DNA of 64,000 bases, taken from positions 1 through 64,000 of the IMG/VR virus record IMGVR_UViG_3300030109_003751. One strand, 5' to 3'. This document shows, piece by piece, positions 39,803-50,248 of the stretch (position 1 is its first letter; every line of letters starts with the position of its first letter). A program made the position numbers and the translations under genes. Source of the stretch: a virus. The notes beneath the pieces are model-generated. The model did not search any database. It saw nothing but the letters and a program-made list of their open reading frames with translations, and had not been told where the DNA came from.

Positions 39803-40987
39803 TTATTTTAATGTTATATTTAAACCAATGTTACTATTAAATATTTTTGAATCCCAAAATTTAGTATATTCACCTTCAACAAATACACCAAACATCTTTC
39901 CAATTTTCCACCCAAACATTAAACCATATTGATAATCACTCCATTGCTCGTGAACAGAAAAAGGTCTTAAACCTCCCTTGCCCCAGTTGTTTCTATTTAA
40001 ATAACTAAAATCTTCATCTCCTTTTATATATCTATGATAAGGTAATATCCAATTAAAGTAACTATGTAGCCAAAAATTATTTTGGTAATGATAAAAATCT
40101 AAACCGACAATAGGTGCAATCTCACCGTATGGATCTAATGTATCCAATATTTCGTTATTATAGCGATTCATTAAATCTCCAAAAACCTCATCTCTAAACA
40201 CCTCATCTGTGTGAGCTACAAGTACATCATTTTCATCCATCCAAAACCATGCTGGAAATTGTACAAAATTTCCTTCTTGATCATAATATTCTGCAACATA
40301 GTATGTATCATAATACCCATACTCATAACCTAGTGTATACCAAGGATTAGCTGCTAACCCATTTTCATCTTCTTCATTTAACCATATTTCTATAGGATTA
40401 TAACCGTAAGCTTTTTCATGGGTACGGTAAATTGCTCCAGCTGATATACTAAATTTTTTACCAATAGGTAACCTTACTCTAGCTTCAGCAGAATTATATT
40501 TAAAACCTATATTTCCTTGAGATCGTTGTTCAAGCTTTACAATATGATTTTTACCGGTATGTCTGATAAAGTATCTACTATTTATCCATTCTTCTCCACG
40601 TTTTCTTTCTTTTTCATAATGTATTAAATATTCAAAACCTTTTATTGCAGCTGATGGAGCAGATAAAGCCATATTGTTTTCGGTACCATTATAAAAATTA
40701 GAACCCTTAACCTCATAATCAAATCGAGCAAGCTTTCTAATACCAATACCATATCTATAATCAAATGGATGATATACTGTTTCATCTACCACTTGTGGAA
40801 TAGCATATAGGTTATCTGGATTTGTTCTTACAAAATATTCAGGTCTCTGAGTTTCATAAGGGCTTGTAGCATTACCAGCCACGTATACTGTTCCATACTT
40901 TAAAAAGTCTTCATATAAGTCTTTAAAAAATTGAGCGTTTGAATTTTGTGTTATTAATAAACAAATAATTAATAATATTTTTCTCAT
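39803..40987 (-). CDS. Exported beta-rich protein, outer-membrane-barrel-like
   Basis: 394 aa. The signal peptide MRKILLIICLLITQNSNAQFF is of Bacteroidetes type (cleavage after Ala-Gln region). The mature protein has alternating aromatic strands (YRTHEKAYGYNPIEIW, YQYGLMFGWKIGKMFGVFVEGEYTK) and ends in a barrel-like NIGLNITLK. Phage-encoded outer-membrane proteins are unusual; it may alter the infected cell surface or sit in the virion. No family recognised. Confidence 0.65.
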   Translation of the reverse strand: MRKILLIICLLITQNSNAQFFKDLYEDFLKYGTVYVAGNATSPYETQRPEYFVRTNPDNLYAIPQVVDETVYHPFDYRYGIGIRKLARFDYEVKGSNFYNGTENNMALSAPSAAIKGFEYLIHYEKERKRGEEWINSRYFIRHTGKNHIVKLEQRSQGNIGFKYNSAEARVRLPIGKKFSISAGAIYRTHEKAYGYNPIEIWLNEEDENGLAANPWYTLGYEYGYYDTYYVAEYYDQEGNFVQFPAWFWMDENDVLVAHTDEVFRDEVFGDLMNRYNNEILDTLDPYGEIAPIVGLDFYHYQNNFWLHSYFNWILPYHRYIKGDEDFSYLNRNNWGKGGLRPFSVHEQWSDYQYGLMFGWKIGKMFGVFVEGEYTKFWDSKIFNSNIGLNITLK

Positions 40988-41034
40988 TTTGTGTTTTATT
41001 TTTTAAACGTTAATCATTTAAGATTATATATAAT

Positions 41035-44000
41035 TTAATTATCAAGAATTGTTCGTGTTTTTCTTGATGATTTATATTTTTTCTTTTTTCTATCTGTTGA
41101 GGTTTTAGCTCCTTGTTCTAGTTCCCATAAAGACCAACCACTTAATAAGGCTAATTTTTGCCAAACCTCTGTATCTTCACCAACAGCATCAGCTATGTTA
41201 TTAGTTTTTCTAATTAATCTATCCAAAGGCACATTAGTTGTTGCTGAAATTATCTGACCACCAGCCATGTAACCTGGGTTATCTAAACTAAATCCTTTTT
41301 CTTGTATTTCCTTTGCGTTCCAATCAACTGTTCTCAAAGCAGATCTTACTTTTGTAACTTTAGAAGATATAGGTGGGGAAAAATCTAACATCTCCCATGT
41401 TGCATTTTCATATTTAGGATTTCCTTTTTGATCTTCTTCATATAGTTTAACTAATATATTTTTAACAGTACTAACAGCAGCACCACCAATTCCTATTCCT
41501 CTTAATATAGAATCCATCATACCATTACCTAACCTAATAGCTCTACTTTCATCAATCTCTTCTTCATCGTTAAATAACATAGTAAATAAAGCTTGCTGTA
41601 TAGCGTTAAATATAAAGTTCTGTACTACACCATAGTAAGCTATTTTAGACATGTTTGTTTTCCAATCACCTCTTCTATCTTTTAAATCTAAAAATGCTTT
41701 CTTCTGTAACCTAGCATACTGCATTGGGGTATTAGCAAACGCTAATATAATTCTACCAGCAGCTGAAGCTTGTTCCATACTTATTCTATCTGTTCTACTA
41801 GATTGTTGACTTTCTTCTGAAATATTATACCAATCTAAATAAGCTTGTTCGTCTGCTTGCTTAGTATTTAAACCTTGTTTCTTGTAAGTATTAATTCTAT
41901 TTCTATAAAAACTAGCACCACCAGAAGCAATAGCAAAGCTATCTGCAAATTGTGTTAGTACGAATCCCTTTTTTAATAAGTAACTTATAACACCATTAAC
42001 ACCTTGTGGTCCCGTGGCAGCATCAGCAATTTCTGATTCAGTTACATTTATTTGTAATCCTTTTCTTCTTGTTACAAGATAATCAGAATTAATAAGCTTC
42101 ATAAAGTCACTCCAAAATTGTTTTTGATTTGCAAATGCGATACCAGCTTTTAAAGGATTGTTATCTGTCCAGTTCATATAGTTAATAGCGGATATAGTTT
42201 GTAGTACAGCAGATCTTGTATTTAAGAACATAATTGCACCAACAGAGTTATTCACCCAATCTAAAACATTATTAACTACTCTATTACCTGTATCTAGTTT
42301 ATTAGAACCTTTTTGCATACGAGTTAAAGTATTTCTTAAAGCCTCTACATATTTAGTTCCATAAGCAGCTTCAAGTTTATTCATGTTTTCTGTTGAAAAT
42401 ATAATATCAACATTTTCTTGCCACTCTTGTAAATATTCTTTTCTATTAATTTTATTTATACCACCAATTAAATCAGTTGTTAAATTACCAGCCAACCAAG
42501 TTTCTTCTGGAGCAGGGTAGGGTTTTCCTTTTTGAATTCTAATTAATTCATTAGCGAAACTATTTAACTCTTTATTATCAGTTATAAATTTTTTCAATTG
42601 ATTTATATCTCTTTTTGCTAGTCCAGGAATTTCCTCTCCTTGTTTATTCCATATATAAACTCTTAATGCTTGTTCATATGTAAATCCATCAACAGCTTCT
42701 TTTTTTAAGGTTTTAGGAATTGTTTTATAATTTCTTTTTAATTGTTTAAAATCATTAGCCGTGGATATTCTATCTTGTGTTATTGTTGCCTCTGCTCTAT
42801 TAAATGGATCTAATAAGTTTGTTTTAAACCAAGCCATTTGAGCATCTCCTTCTTTTCCTTTACCAAGTAATGGATAAATTAAACCTGTAAAATCTTCAGC
42901 AGAGTAAGGAATCCAGAAATTAAATCTACCTTTACTAGCTCCAACGGTTTTAGCTCGTGCTGGAGAATATTGAGCCTCTCTTGCTAAACCAGTTTTCTTT
43001 TCTAGTATTATATTAAATTCTTTATTTAATTTTTTAGTTTTACTAAACTTAGCTTGTTGTACTTTAGATTTAACATCTATTTGATCTAATATTTGTTTAA
43101 CTGCTTTTACGTTTTTAATAGCGTCATCAGCAAAATAAAAATTATTATATCCTTTAGCTGCTTTGTCTGCCACCCAATTTGCTTTTGCTTGAGGTGTACC
43201 ATCTTCTAAACCAGTTATATTATCTAAAGGAATTTCTAAACCTATACCTTTTAAGAACCTATGAATAGCTGTCGCTGCTTGTTGTGGTCGTGCTGTTAAA
43301 ACAAAAATATCTTTACTACCAAACTTACCTTGACGTTTTAAAGCAAGATCTGCTAAAGGTCCTTTTTTACCCTTAATAACTTTATTAAATTCAGAAAAAT
43401 CAAAAACAGCTCCCGCATCTTCTAATGATTTAGATTTAACCGCGAATTCCGTAGCACTAAGTTTACCTTTCTTTCCATTAGGGAGCGTGTAAAGTACCTT
43501 AGATTGAGTTTTAGCTAGAGTATCATCAAAATCAAAAACACTAATACCTTTTTCCGGTGTTTTTAAAGCTCTTCCTAATTTAGCAGCTTCATCATAGTTT
43601 GATAAAGTTTGTAATTGACCAATAGAAGATTTAGTTCTACTTAATTTATCAGGGAAAACTTTACTATTTTTATTAGCGGCTTTGTCTTGAGATTCTAAAT
43701 TTTTCAAGGTTGTTAATTGTCCATCGGCACCTACTTTAAATTTATCAAAAGCAGTTTTACCATCTATAAAAACTAAAGATCTAGTATCAATACCACCCTC
43801 GTCTTTTGCTACGTCATTATTAAAGTATCTTTGCCACCAATAATTATTTAACAATCTCCATCCTTTAGGCATTTTCTCTGATAGCTTCGCTGTATTTAGT
43901 TTACCATTATCAAATTTATCTAATGCTATTAATTTATAATTATCCATAACAGCAGCATATTCATTTTTAAAGTTTCCGTTTTCTAAACTAATATTTAATA

Positions 44001-47000
44001 AATATAAATATGCGGCAGTAGCTGGCACAGCATGTTCCCACTCGTATGTTCTACCTTTAAATCCTTTTGGATTAATAGATCTTGCAACAAGCTCTGCACC
44101 TTGTCTATGAGCGTGATCAGACAGGTTGCCAGTCATCTTTAAAAAATTACCTATTACCCTAGCGTTTTCTTTATTATCTCTAATACTCTTATCTATTCTC
44201 TCCCACATTTGACGATGCATGCTAGTATTAATTTCATTATATTTTTTAACAGTACCATCTTTAAAAGCTTTGTTTACTTTGCTTTCATTTTCTCCAAATA
44301 TGTTATCATAAGGTCTAGCTTTCCATTCCTTTCCTTTACCTGTAAAGTCTTTTCCATACGTTAAATCTGAATCCATTAATAGATTATCTCTTTGTTGAGT
44401 ATAGTAGTTATCTACCGTTGTTTTTGTACCGTCAACATTAATTTCTTTTTTACCTTTTAATGGAAGTATTCTATTGCTTGGTCTTAAAACTGTTTTATTT
44501 ATAAATCCTTTTGGAAATAGTGGTATTAATATATTTTTAACAGCTGTAATATATTCGTCTATATTTTCTTTAGTATCTAATTTATAAGTTGGTTTACCAA
44601 TGGTAACTTCTAATAACTTATCAATACGTTTATCAGGATTAAACTCTTGATCAATAATTTTTTGACTAATAGAAAACTTTTCTTCCATGTCTCTATCAAT
44701 CTGTTTGCCTATAAGAGCTGTTTCTTCTGTGGTATCAATAACATCTTTTTCTAATTCCCTTATAGCTTTTCTTTTTTCAGCAACCTCGGTAGTTTGAGAT
44801 ACTTCAGGTGTAGCATCAAAGCCTAATTCTTCGGCTATAGCATCGGCTAAAGCATCTTTACGAGTTCCTTTAGTAGATGGTGCCACATCATCTCCTAGGA
44901 AATGATTAATAAAATCTTGTTGAGTAACAGCTTTTTTATTATATAAAGTAGGGCCAGATGTTCTATTAACATTCCAAGCTAATTTTCTATCTTTAATAGC
45001 TTGATCCACTTCTGTAGGGCTAATATTTGTTTTAACAACTTTAGTAAATACCCTATCATTAGGTGATTTCATTCTTTCAAATTTAACCAATGTGGTTACA
45101 GGTAATTTATCAACAATTGTTTTCCAGTTTTTCTTTAAAAAGTTTTTATACTCTTGTCTTGTACCCATTAAGTTAGCAACAGGAGTTTTTAATTCTGTTT
45201 TATATATTTTACTAAGATCGTCTTTGAATTGTTTATTTGTAGCACTTGGTAATTTAGTACCAAAAGCTTTTTTAACAGCACCTTTTACTTTATCAACTAA
45301 CTCAGTATCTATTTCTAATAATTTTCTAAATGATTTTGGTTTAGTTTTTTCTTTAGTTTTTATAATTTCTTCTTCTACTATAGTATCTTCTGCCGTTTGA
45401 GGAGATGTTACTGCTCTAGCCTCTGTTACATCACTTGTGAATTCAGTATCCAATACTCTGTTAGCTGCCTCAATTGTTCTAGCTTTTAAATATTTGTTTA
45501 TGTAAGCGGCTAAAGGAACACCTTGTTCAGGTCGATAAGCACTAATTAAATCATACACACCACGTGGACCAGTTAATATTTCATCTATTAAAATATCCTT
45601 GTTGGTTGTGTAACCAGGCACCGTATTAAAGTTACTAGCTAACTTAGCGGCCATTGGTTTATATTCTTCTATAATTTCAAAAGCTCCTTGTAATCCCTTT
45701 TCATTATATATATCTTGAACTTTAATAGAAGCTGATTTAGATAATTTATCTCCTTTAATAGTTCTAGCCCCTTTAGTTTGTACAGTAATATTTTTAGTAG
45801 CTCCTTCAATATTTCTAGTATATTCTTTTATAAAATCCCTTATACCTTTACCTGTTTTAAAATCTGCTTTAGCCCATCCAAACTTTCTAAGTACTGGTAA
45901 AATTACTTTATCTTTTATCTTAGTTAATATCCCTTCGTCACCTTTTATATCACCCTCTTTTATCATAGAAGAATACACAGTGAAATACTCATCAGGATTT
46001 TCTTTTAAATATTTAGAATCATAATTTTCTGTAACTCTTTTTTCTAATAAAGTTAATTCGTCTTTAGATAAACTATCTTTAAAATCATTAACTAATTTAT
46101 CAACTTGAGTTTTATCAGAGAATTGATTATTTAATATACGATGTAATAACTCATGTTGTGGTGCACTAAAAGCTCCAGTTTCTTTTGCTGCTTCTTTATT
46201 AATATATATTTGACCAGCCTTGTCTATAAACGCATCAACACCATCTTTTTCTTTCCCAAATTTCTCTATAAACTCTTTGTTTGTTTCAAATGTAGTTGTA
46301 GCGTCGAAACCTAAATCTTTCGCGATTACATCAACCTGTTCTGTTTCTGTGGCTAATTGACCCTCAACAGCCTCTTTTCTAATGTCATCTAGTTCTTTAT
46401 CTATAGCATTTGATTGATTATTAATAGCTCTTTGATAACCACCTAGTTGTTGTTTAGTTATTTCCCCTGCGCTTAGTTGATCTCTTAAACTAATAGACTG
46501 CTTATATAGATTATCTTTCTTATCCATTAACTCTATAAGTCTATTCTTTTGAGATGAATCTAAATAACCCACTATATCATCATTACTTTTAATATAATCT
46601 TTTAGTTCACTTGTAACTCTTTGTATTTCCCCTTCAATAATAGGTTTGTTTTTTGGACTTGCTTGACCTTTTTGTAAACCTAATGCGGATAATTCTTGAA
46701 TTTTTCTATTAACAAATCTAGTACCATCAGTACCATTTCTTAAAGCTCTATTTATCTGTCTACCTCCACCAGCTAAAACACCAGCTCCAACCACTCCTCT
46801 AATATATGATTCCAAACCATCATCTGACAACATTTTGTCCCAAGCTACTTGCCCAGATTCTAACATTGATTTACCTTGGGCTAATTCTAAATTTATTGTT
46901 TCAGCACCAAGCTGTCCCCACTCTGTTAAACCCTCTCTTTGTGTTGTTGTAAGTAATGTAGCAGCACCTCTACTTAAAAAGCTTTTTTGCATAACATACT

Positions 47001-48195
47001 TTGACATACCCTTTATCCCAAATCTTTCCATTCCAATTGAAACAGCGGTTAAAGCGGTTGGTGCTATAACGTCAGTTTGTTCTGTAAAAATTAAATCTTC
47101 TAGTGGATTTTCTGAATCAGGGAAAAGATGTTCTGCTTTTTGAATTTGATAATCAGCAACCATAGGTCCACCAATTTGTCCAATTAAACTTAAACCCCGT
47201 GTTGCAACGGCCGGACCAACAGTCGCAAACATGTCTGCCACTGTCTCAACTGTACCAACTAAAGCATCTCCAGGATTTGAAGCCGCATACGAAGGTAGCA
47301 TGGTGGGTGCGACTGAACCTAAACCTTTAACAATACCGGTACCTGTAGGTAACCTTGATTCTGTAATCTCTTTGTATCCACCAAAGTTTTTGATTAAATA
47401 ATCATAAGAAGCTTTACCAACTTGTTCTCTAGTGTTAGAATATATAGCTTTAATTCTACCTGTTTGTGAGCCTTCTATGTCGTTTAAAAACCCATCATTG
47501 TGTCCACGTTGTGCTTTGTCTAATTCTTTCCACCTATCAGGGTTTATGTTTATATCTATTTCTTCCCCGTTAACTGGATCTATATATATTACATCACCTT
47601 GTTTTTTACTCCAACTAAGATAACCCTCTGAATATGGCTGCTCAATTTCAAGTAGTGTTTCTCCTTTTTCATTTTTCACAGGAGTTGTAACGTTTCCTCG
47701 CACCATATAATCTGATAATTTATTAGCCTCGATAAATGGTTGATATTCAGCTAATGATCTTTCTAATAAATGCCACCATCCTTTAGAAGAAGGTATTGCA
47801 CCAGTGAAACCACCCGGGTTACTTAAAAAATTTTTACCTACATTTTCTAATTTTTCCCAAGTTGTTAGATCATAACCATACGGATCTTTTTCTTCTTGTA
47901 TTTCAAAATCAAATTCATCAGCAACATTATCAATAATTTTTTTATTTTCTTCTCTTTGATCACCAGCTTCTTTGTCATCACCAACACTTTTAGATATTTG
48001 AACAACTTCTTGAGGTTCTAATAAAGTACTACCCGGTTGTATACCTTTGTTTTCATCTTGATTAATTGGTTCTACGGTTTCTTCTTCTACTATAGTTTGT
48101 TCAACCACAACCGCATCAGGATAATCTTTTAAAAAACCCTCTACCAATTCATCAGGAATATCGTATATATCGTTTCCTACTTTATATTTTGGCAT
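41035..48195 (-). CDS. Giant polyvalent internal virion protein (2386 aa)
   Basis: The N-terminus (PKYKVGNDIYDIPDELVEGFLKDYPD) is a short disordered head seen on large flavophage proteins. About residue 682 a HELLH zincin motif; about 832-905 a sigma-70 region-2-like helical part (EYKPMAAKLASNF, ..DEILTGPRGVYDLISAYRPEQGVPLAAYI); about 1553-1700 a HAD phosphohydrolase with FDFDDTLA and VLTARP; C-terminal large helical part (about 1950-2330) like inner-core/ejection proteins. It is probably packaged and injected with DNA. The largest gene in the window. Confidence 0.75.
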   Translation of the reverse strand: MPKYKVGNDIYDIPDELVEGFLKDYPDAVVVEQTIVEEETVEPINQDENKGIQPGSTLLEPQEVVQISKSVGDDKEAGDQREENKKIIDNVADEFDFEIQEEKDPYGYDLTTWEKLENVGKNFLSNPGGFTGAIPSSKGWWHLLERSLAEYQPFIEANKLSDYMVRGNVTTPVKNEKGETLLEIEQPYSEGYLSWSKKQGDVIYIDPVNGEEIDININPDRWKELDKAQRGHNDGFLNDIEGSQTGRIKAIYSNTREQVGKASYDYLIKNFGGYKEITESRLPTGTGIVKGLGSVAPTMLPSYAASNPGDALVGTVETVADMFATVGPAVATRGLSLIGQIGGPMVADYQIQKAEHLFPDSENPLEDLIFTEQTDVIAPTALTAVSIGMERFGIKGMSKYVMQKSFLSRGAATLLTTTQREGLTEWGQLGAETINLELAQGKSMLESGQVAWDKMLSDDGLESYIRGVVGAGVLAGGGRQINRALRNGTDGTRFVNRKIQELSALGLQKGQASPKNKPIIEGEIQRVTSELKDYIKSNDDIVGYLDSSQKNRLIELMDKKDNLYKQSISLRDQLSAGEITKQQLGGYQRAINNQSNAIDKELDDIRKEAVEGQLATETEQVDVIAKDLGFDATTTFETNKEFIEKFGKEKDGVDAFIDKAGQIYINKEAAKETGAFSAPQHELLHRILNNQFSDKTQVDKLVNDFKDSLSKDELTLLEKRVTENYDSKYLKENPDEYFTVYSSMIKEGDIKGDEGILTKIKDKVILPVLRKFGWAKADFKTGKGIRDFIKEYTRNIEGATKNITVQTKGARTIKGDKLSKSASIKVQDIYNEKGLQGAFEIIEEYKPMAAKLASNFNTVPGYTTNKDILIDEILTGPRGVYDLISAYRPEQGVPLAAYINKYLKARTIEAANRVLDTEFTSDVTEARAVTSPQTAEDTIVEEEIIKTKEKTKPKSFRKLLEIDTELVDKVKGAVKKAFGTKLPSATNKQFKDDLSKIYKTELKTPVANLMGTRQEYKNFLKKNWKTIVDKLPVTTLVKFERMKSPNDRVFTKVVKTNISPTEVDQAIKDRKLAWNVNRTSGPTLYNKKAVTQQDFINHFLGDDVAPSTKGTRKDALADAIAEELGFDATPEVSQTTEVAEKRKAIRELEKDVIDTTEETALIGKQIDRDMEEKFSISQKIIDQEFNPDKRIDKLLEVTIGKPTYKLDTKENIDEYITAVKNILIPLFPKGFINKTVLRPSNRILPLKGKKEINVDGTKTTVDNYYTQQRDNLLMDSDLTYGKDFTGKGKEWKARPYDNIFGENESKVNKAFKDGTVKKYNEINTSMHRQMWERIDKSIRDNKENARVIGNFLKMTGNLSDHAHRQGAELVARSINPKGFKGRTYEWEHAVPATAAYLYLLNISLENGNFKNEYAAVMDNYKLIALDKFDNGKLNTAKLSEKMPKGWRLLNNYWWQRYFNNDVAKDEGGIDTRSLVFIDGKTAFDKFKVGADGQLTTLKNLESQDKAANKNSKVFPDKLSRTKSSIGQLQTLSNYDEAAKLGRALKTPEKGISVFDFDDTLAKTQSKVLYTLPNGKKGKLSATEFAVKSKSLEDAGAVFDFSEFNKVIKGKKGPLADLALKRQGKFGSKDIFVLTARPQQAATAIHRFLKGIGLEIPLDNITGLEDGTPQAKANWVADKAAKGYNNFYFADDAIKNVKAVKQILDQIDVKSKVQQAKFSKTKKLNKEFNIILEKKTGLAREAQYSPARAKTVGASKGRFNFWIPYSAEDFTGLIYPLLGKGKEGDAQMAWFKTNLLDPFNRAEATITQDRISTANDFKQLKRNYKTIPKTLKKEAVDGFTYEQALRVYIWNKQGEEIPGLAKRDINQLKKFITDNKELNSFANELIRIQKGKPYPAPEETWLAGNLTTDLIGGINKINRKEYLQEWQENVDIIFSTENMNKLEAAYGTKYVEALRNTLTRMQKGSNKLDTGNRVVNNVLDWVNNSVGAIMFLNTRSAVLQTISAINYMNWTDNNPLKAGIAFANQKQFWSDFMKLINSDYLVTRRKGLQINVTESEIADAATGPQGVNGVISYLLKKGFVLTQFADSFAIASGGASFYRNRINTYKKQGLNTKQADEQAYLDWYNISEESQQSSRTDRISMEQASAAGRIILAFANTPMQYARLQKKAFLDLKDRRGDWKTNMSKIAYYGVVQNFIFNAIQQALFTMLFNDEEEIDESRAIRLGNGMMDSILRGIGIGGAAVSTVKNILVKLYEEDQKGNPKYENATWEMLDFSPPISSKVTKVRSALRTVDWNAKEIQEKGFSLDNPGYMAGGQIISATTNVPLDRLIRKTNNIADAVGEDTEVWQKLALLSGWSLWELEQGAKTSTDRKKKKYKSSRKTRTILDN

Positions 48196-48200
48196 AATAT

Positions 48201-50246
48201 TTAATTTGTTTTATAGTTATTCCAGTCTGTTTTTTTTGTTGGCTTATTAGCTTGGGTAAATCCAACTTTAGTAAATGATTCTTCTAATACGTTTAACAAC
48301 TCTTGTTTCCAACTACCGTCTTTATCAATCTTTATTTCTACTCCATTTGGTAGTTCAATTGCGTTCCCCATTCCTCTTTGAAAATCAGCAGTCTTAGGAT
48401 CAATACCATACATCTCAGCTATTGTCATTTTTTGTGATTTACCACTAGCTTTACCCTCTTCTGTTAACGTTTCAACATCAAACTTATGGGTTGTTAAGAA
48501 GTTTTCTACTGCTTCTTCTGTATTTTTACCCTCATAGTTTTCTAAAGATTTTCTAAAGTTTTTAAGTGATGGGGACCAATCTATTTTTTCTCCTCCATAA
48601 GAAACAAAATCACCACCACCTTTAGCGGTAGGAGTTCCAACTAAACCTAAAAATTGTAATATCTTATCTAGTTCACCTGGTTGTCTAACATTAAAGTTTA
48701 ATATATCTCCTTGTTTACCGGTAGATGTAGTTTTACTTTTTAATATAAAGTCATATTCTTTACCATCAGGATCTTCTACAACGGTCATGTCTTTAATACC
48801 AGTTATGGGTTCAAGTAAATCTTTTAATTTATCATAATCTCCCCTACCGTACGCGTTAAAAGCTTTTCCAAACGCGGAACTAACATTGTTATATATTTTT
48901 CTATTAGATCTTTCTCTTTCTGTTCCACCACCATCACCATCATCATCACCTCCAGGTTTATAAGTATAAGGTTTACTTTGTCCTATATAACCTTGTTTAT
49001 TTTCTAGTTGAGATATACCATTTTCAGCTAACCATCCTAAAGCTTCACTAACTTTTAATGGATCTGCAGCATCCCACTCACTATCTTTATTCATTGCATC
49101 GGTCCATATAACAGCCATATCATTATCTGGTGCTCCACCAGATTGAATCGGTGGATTAAGCAATGCATTATAACCACCCATTTGTATTGTAGCTATCATT
49201 GCAGCTGTTCTACCATTAACATCATTTTTTGAAGGATCAACACTGCTATAAAAAGGATTTGGTATAGGTTGATTATCCTTCATTACTAAACCAGGAATAT
49301 TTAAATACGGTGACATTACATCCTTAACACTTGGGTCCTGTCTATTAGGCATAGAGCTTTTCCATGTGTACATATTTACAGCTTCTTTACCACCTGCGGC
49401 ATTTGTGCCTGGTATAATAACCTCTTCATTTTCTCTATAAGTTCCCATTACCTGACCATCTACTGTAATAGCATCGTTTATAATATCTAAAGTTTCTTTA
49501 GTATAATCTGGCATAGTTTCAAACAACTCTCCACCTCTAGATTCCATATTTAAAAAAGACCCAATATCCATTTGAGCTCCTTTAGTAGTTATCTCATTAC
49601 CATTATATGTATAGGTTTGAGGTGGCATATATAAAAATAATTTTCCTTTATTATCAACTAAACCAACATCTGCTCCACCATGACCTGTTATAGATTTTAA
49701 CATAACTTGTAGATCTGTTGGTGATTGAGACCAAATACTACCTTTTTCTCCTTGTGGTATTTTTAATTGTTGATCTAATAAACCTATAGTTTTTATTAAA
49801 GATGGTGCCGCGGTTTTATATTGAGTCATTAAACCTTCTAATTCTGACATAGCTCTTAAACCAGCACTTCTTCTTTCTGGGTGTTTATCAATATCATTTT
49901 TAATATCAATATATTTTTCTTTTAAAGCATAGAAAAAATCCATTTTATTTGTATCAAACGTAGTGTTTCCAGTATTAACTAAACCCTGTACTTGATTAAG
50001 TTGGTTTAATTCATATTCCATAGCTTCTTTATTTAACAACTCTTGTGCTGCTTTTTCCTCTTTAATAGCTTTTAATTTCTTTTCTCGACTTAATAAACCT
50101 CCTTTAATAGCATCTTGCATTCCCTTGTTAAACACCTCAAAGCTTCTATCTCTGATATATTGAGGATTAGTATATGCGTCTTTACGAACTGATGGAGCCG
50201 AAAACTTAATTGAAGGTAAAACAGAGGGTATTGTATATTTTGCCAT
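48201..50246 (-). CDS. Internal virion protein (681 aa)
   Basis: Starts MAKYTIPSVLPSIKFSAPSVR, then a long helical charged part (EKKLKAIKEEKAAQELLNKEAMEYELNQLNQVQG) and a Gly-rich/Asn-rich linker near 430-445. No enzyme motif. The position next to the 2386-aa polyvalent protein and the 312-aa protein suggests an internal core or ejection protein. Confidence 0.65.
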   Translation of the reverse strand: MAKYTIPSVLPSIKFSAPSVRKDAYTNPQYIRDRSFEVFNKGMQDAIKGGLLSREKKLKAIKEEKAAQELLNKEAMEYELNQLNQVQGLVNTGNTTFDTNKMDFFYALKEKYIDIKNDIDKHPERRSAGLRAMSELEGLMTQYKTAAPSLIKTIGLLDQQLKIPQGEKGSIWSQSPTDLQVMLKSITGHGGADVGLVDNKGKLFLYMPPQTYTYNGNEITTKGAQMDIGSFLNMESRGGELFETMPDYTKETLDIINDAITVDGQVMGTYRENEEVIIPGTNAAGGKEAVNMYTWKSSMPNRQDPSVKDVMSPYLNIPGLVMKDNQPIPNPFYSSVDPSKNDVNGRTAAMIATIQMGGYNALLNPPIQSGGAPDNDMAVIWTDAMNKDSEWDAADPLKVSEALGWLAENGISQLENKQGYIGQSKPYTYKPGGDDDGDGGGTERERSNRKIYNNVSSAFGKAFNAYGRGDYDKLKDLLEPITGIKDMTVVEDPDGKEYDFILKSKTTSTGKQGDILNFNVRQPGELDKILQFLGLVGTPTAKGGGDFVSYGGEKIDWSPSLKNFRKSLENYEGKNTEEAVENFLTTHKFDVETLTEEGKASGKSQKMTIAEMYGIDPKTADFQRGMGNAIELPNGVEIKIDKDGSWKQELLNVLEESFTKVGFTQANKPTKKTDWNNYKTN

Positions 50247-50248
50247 AA

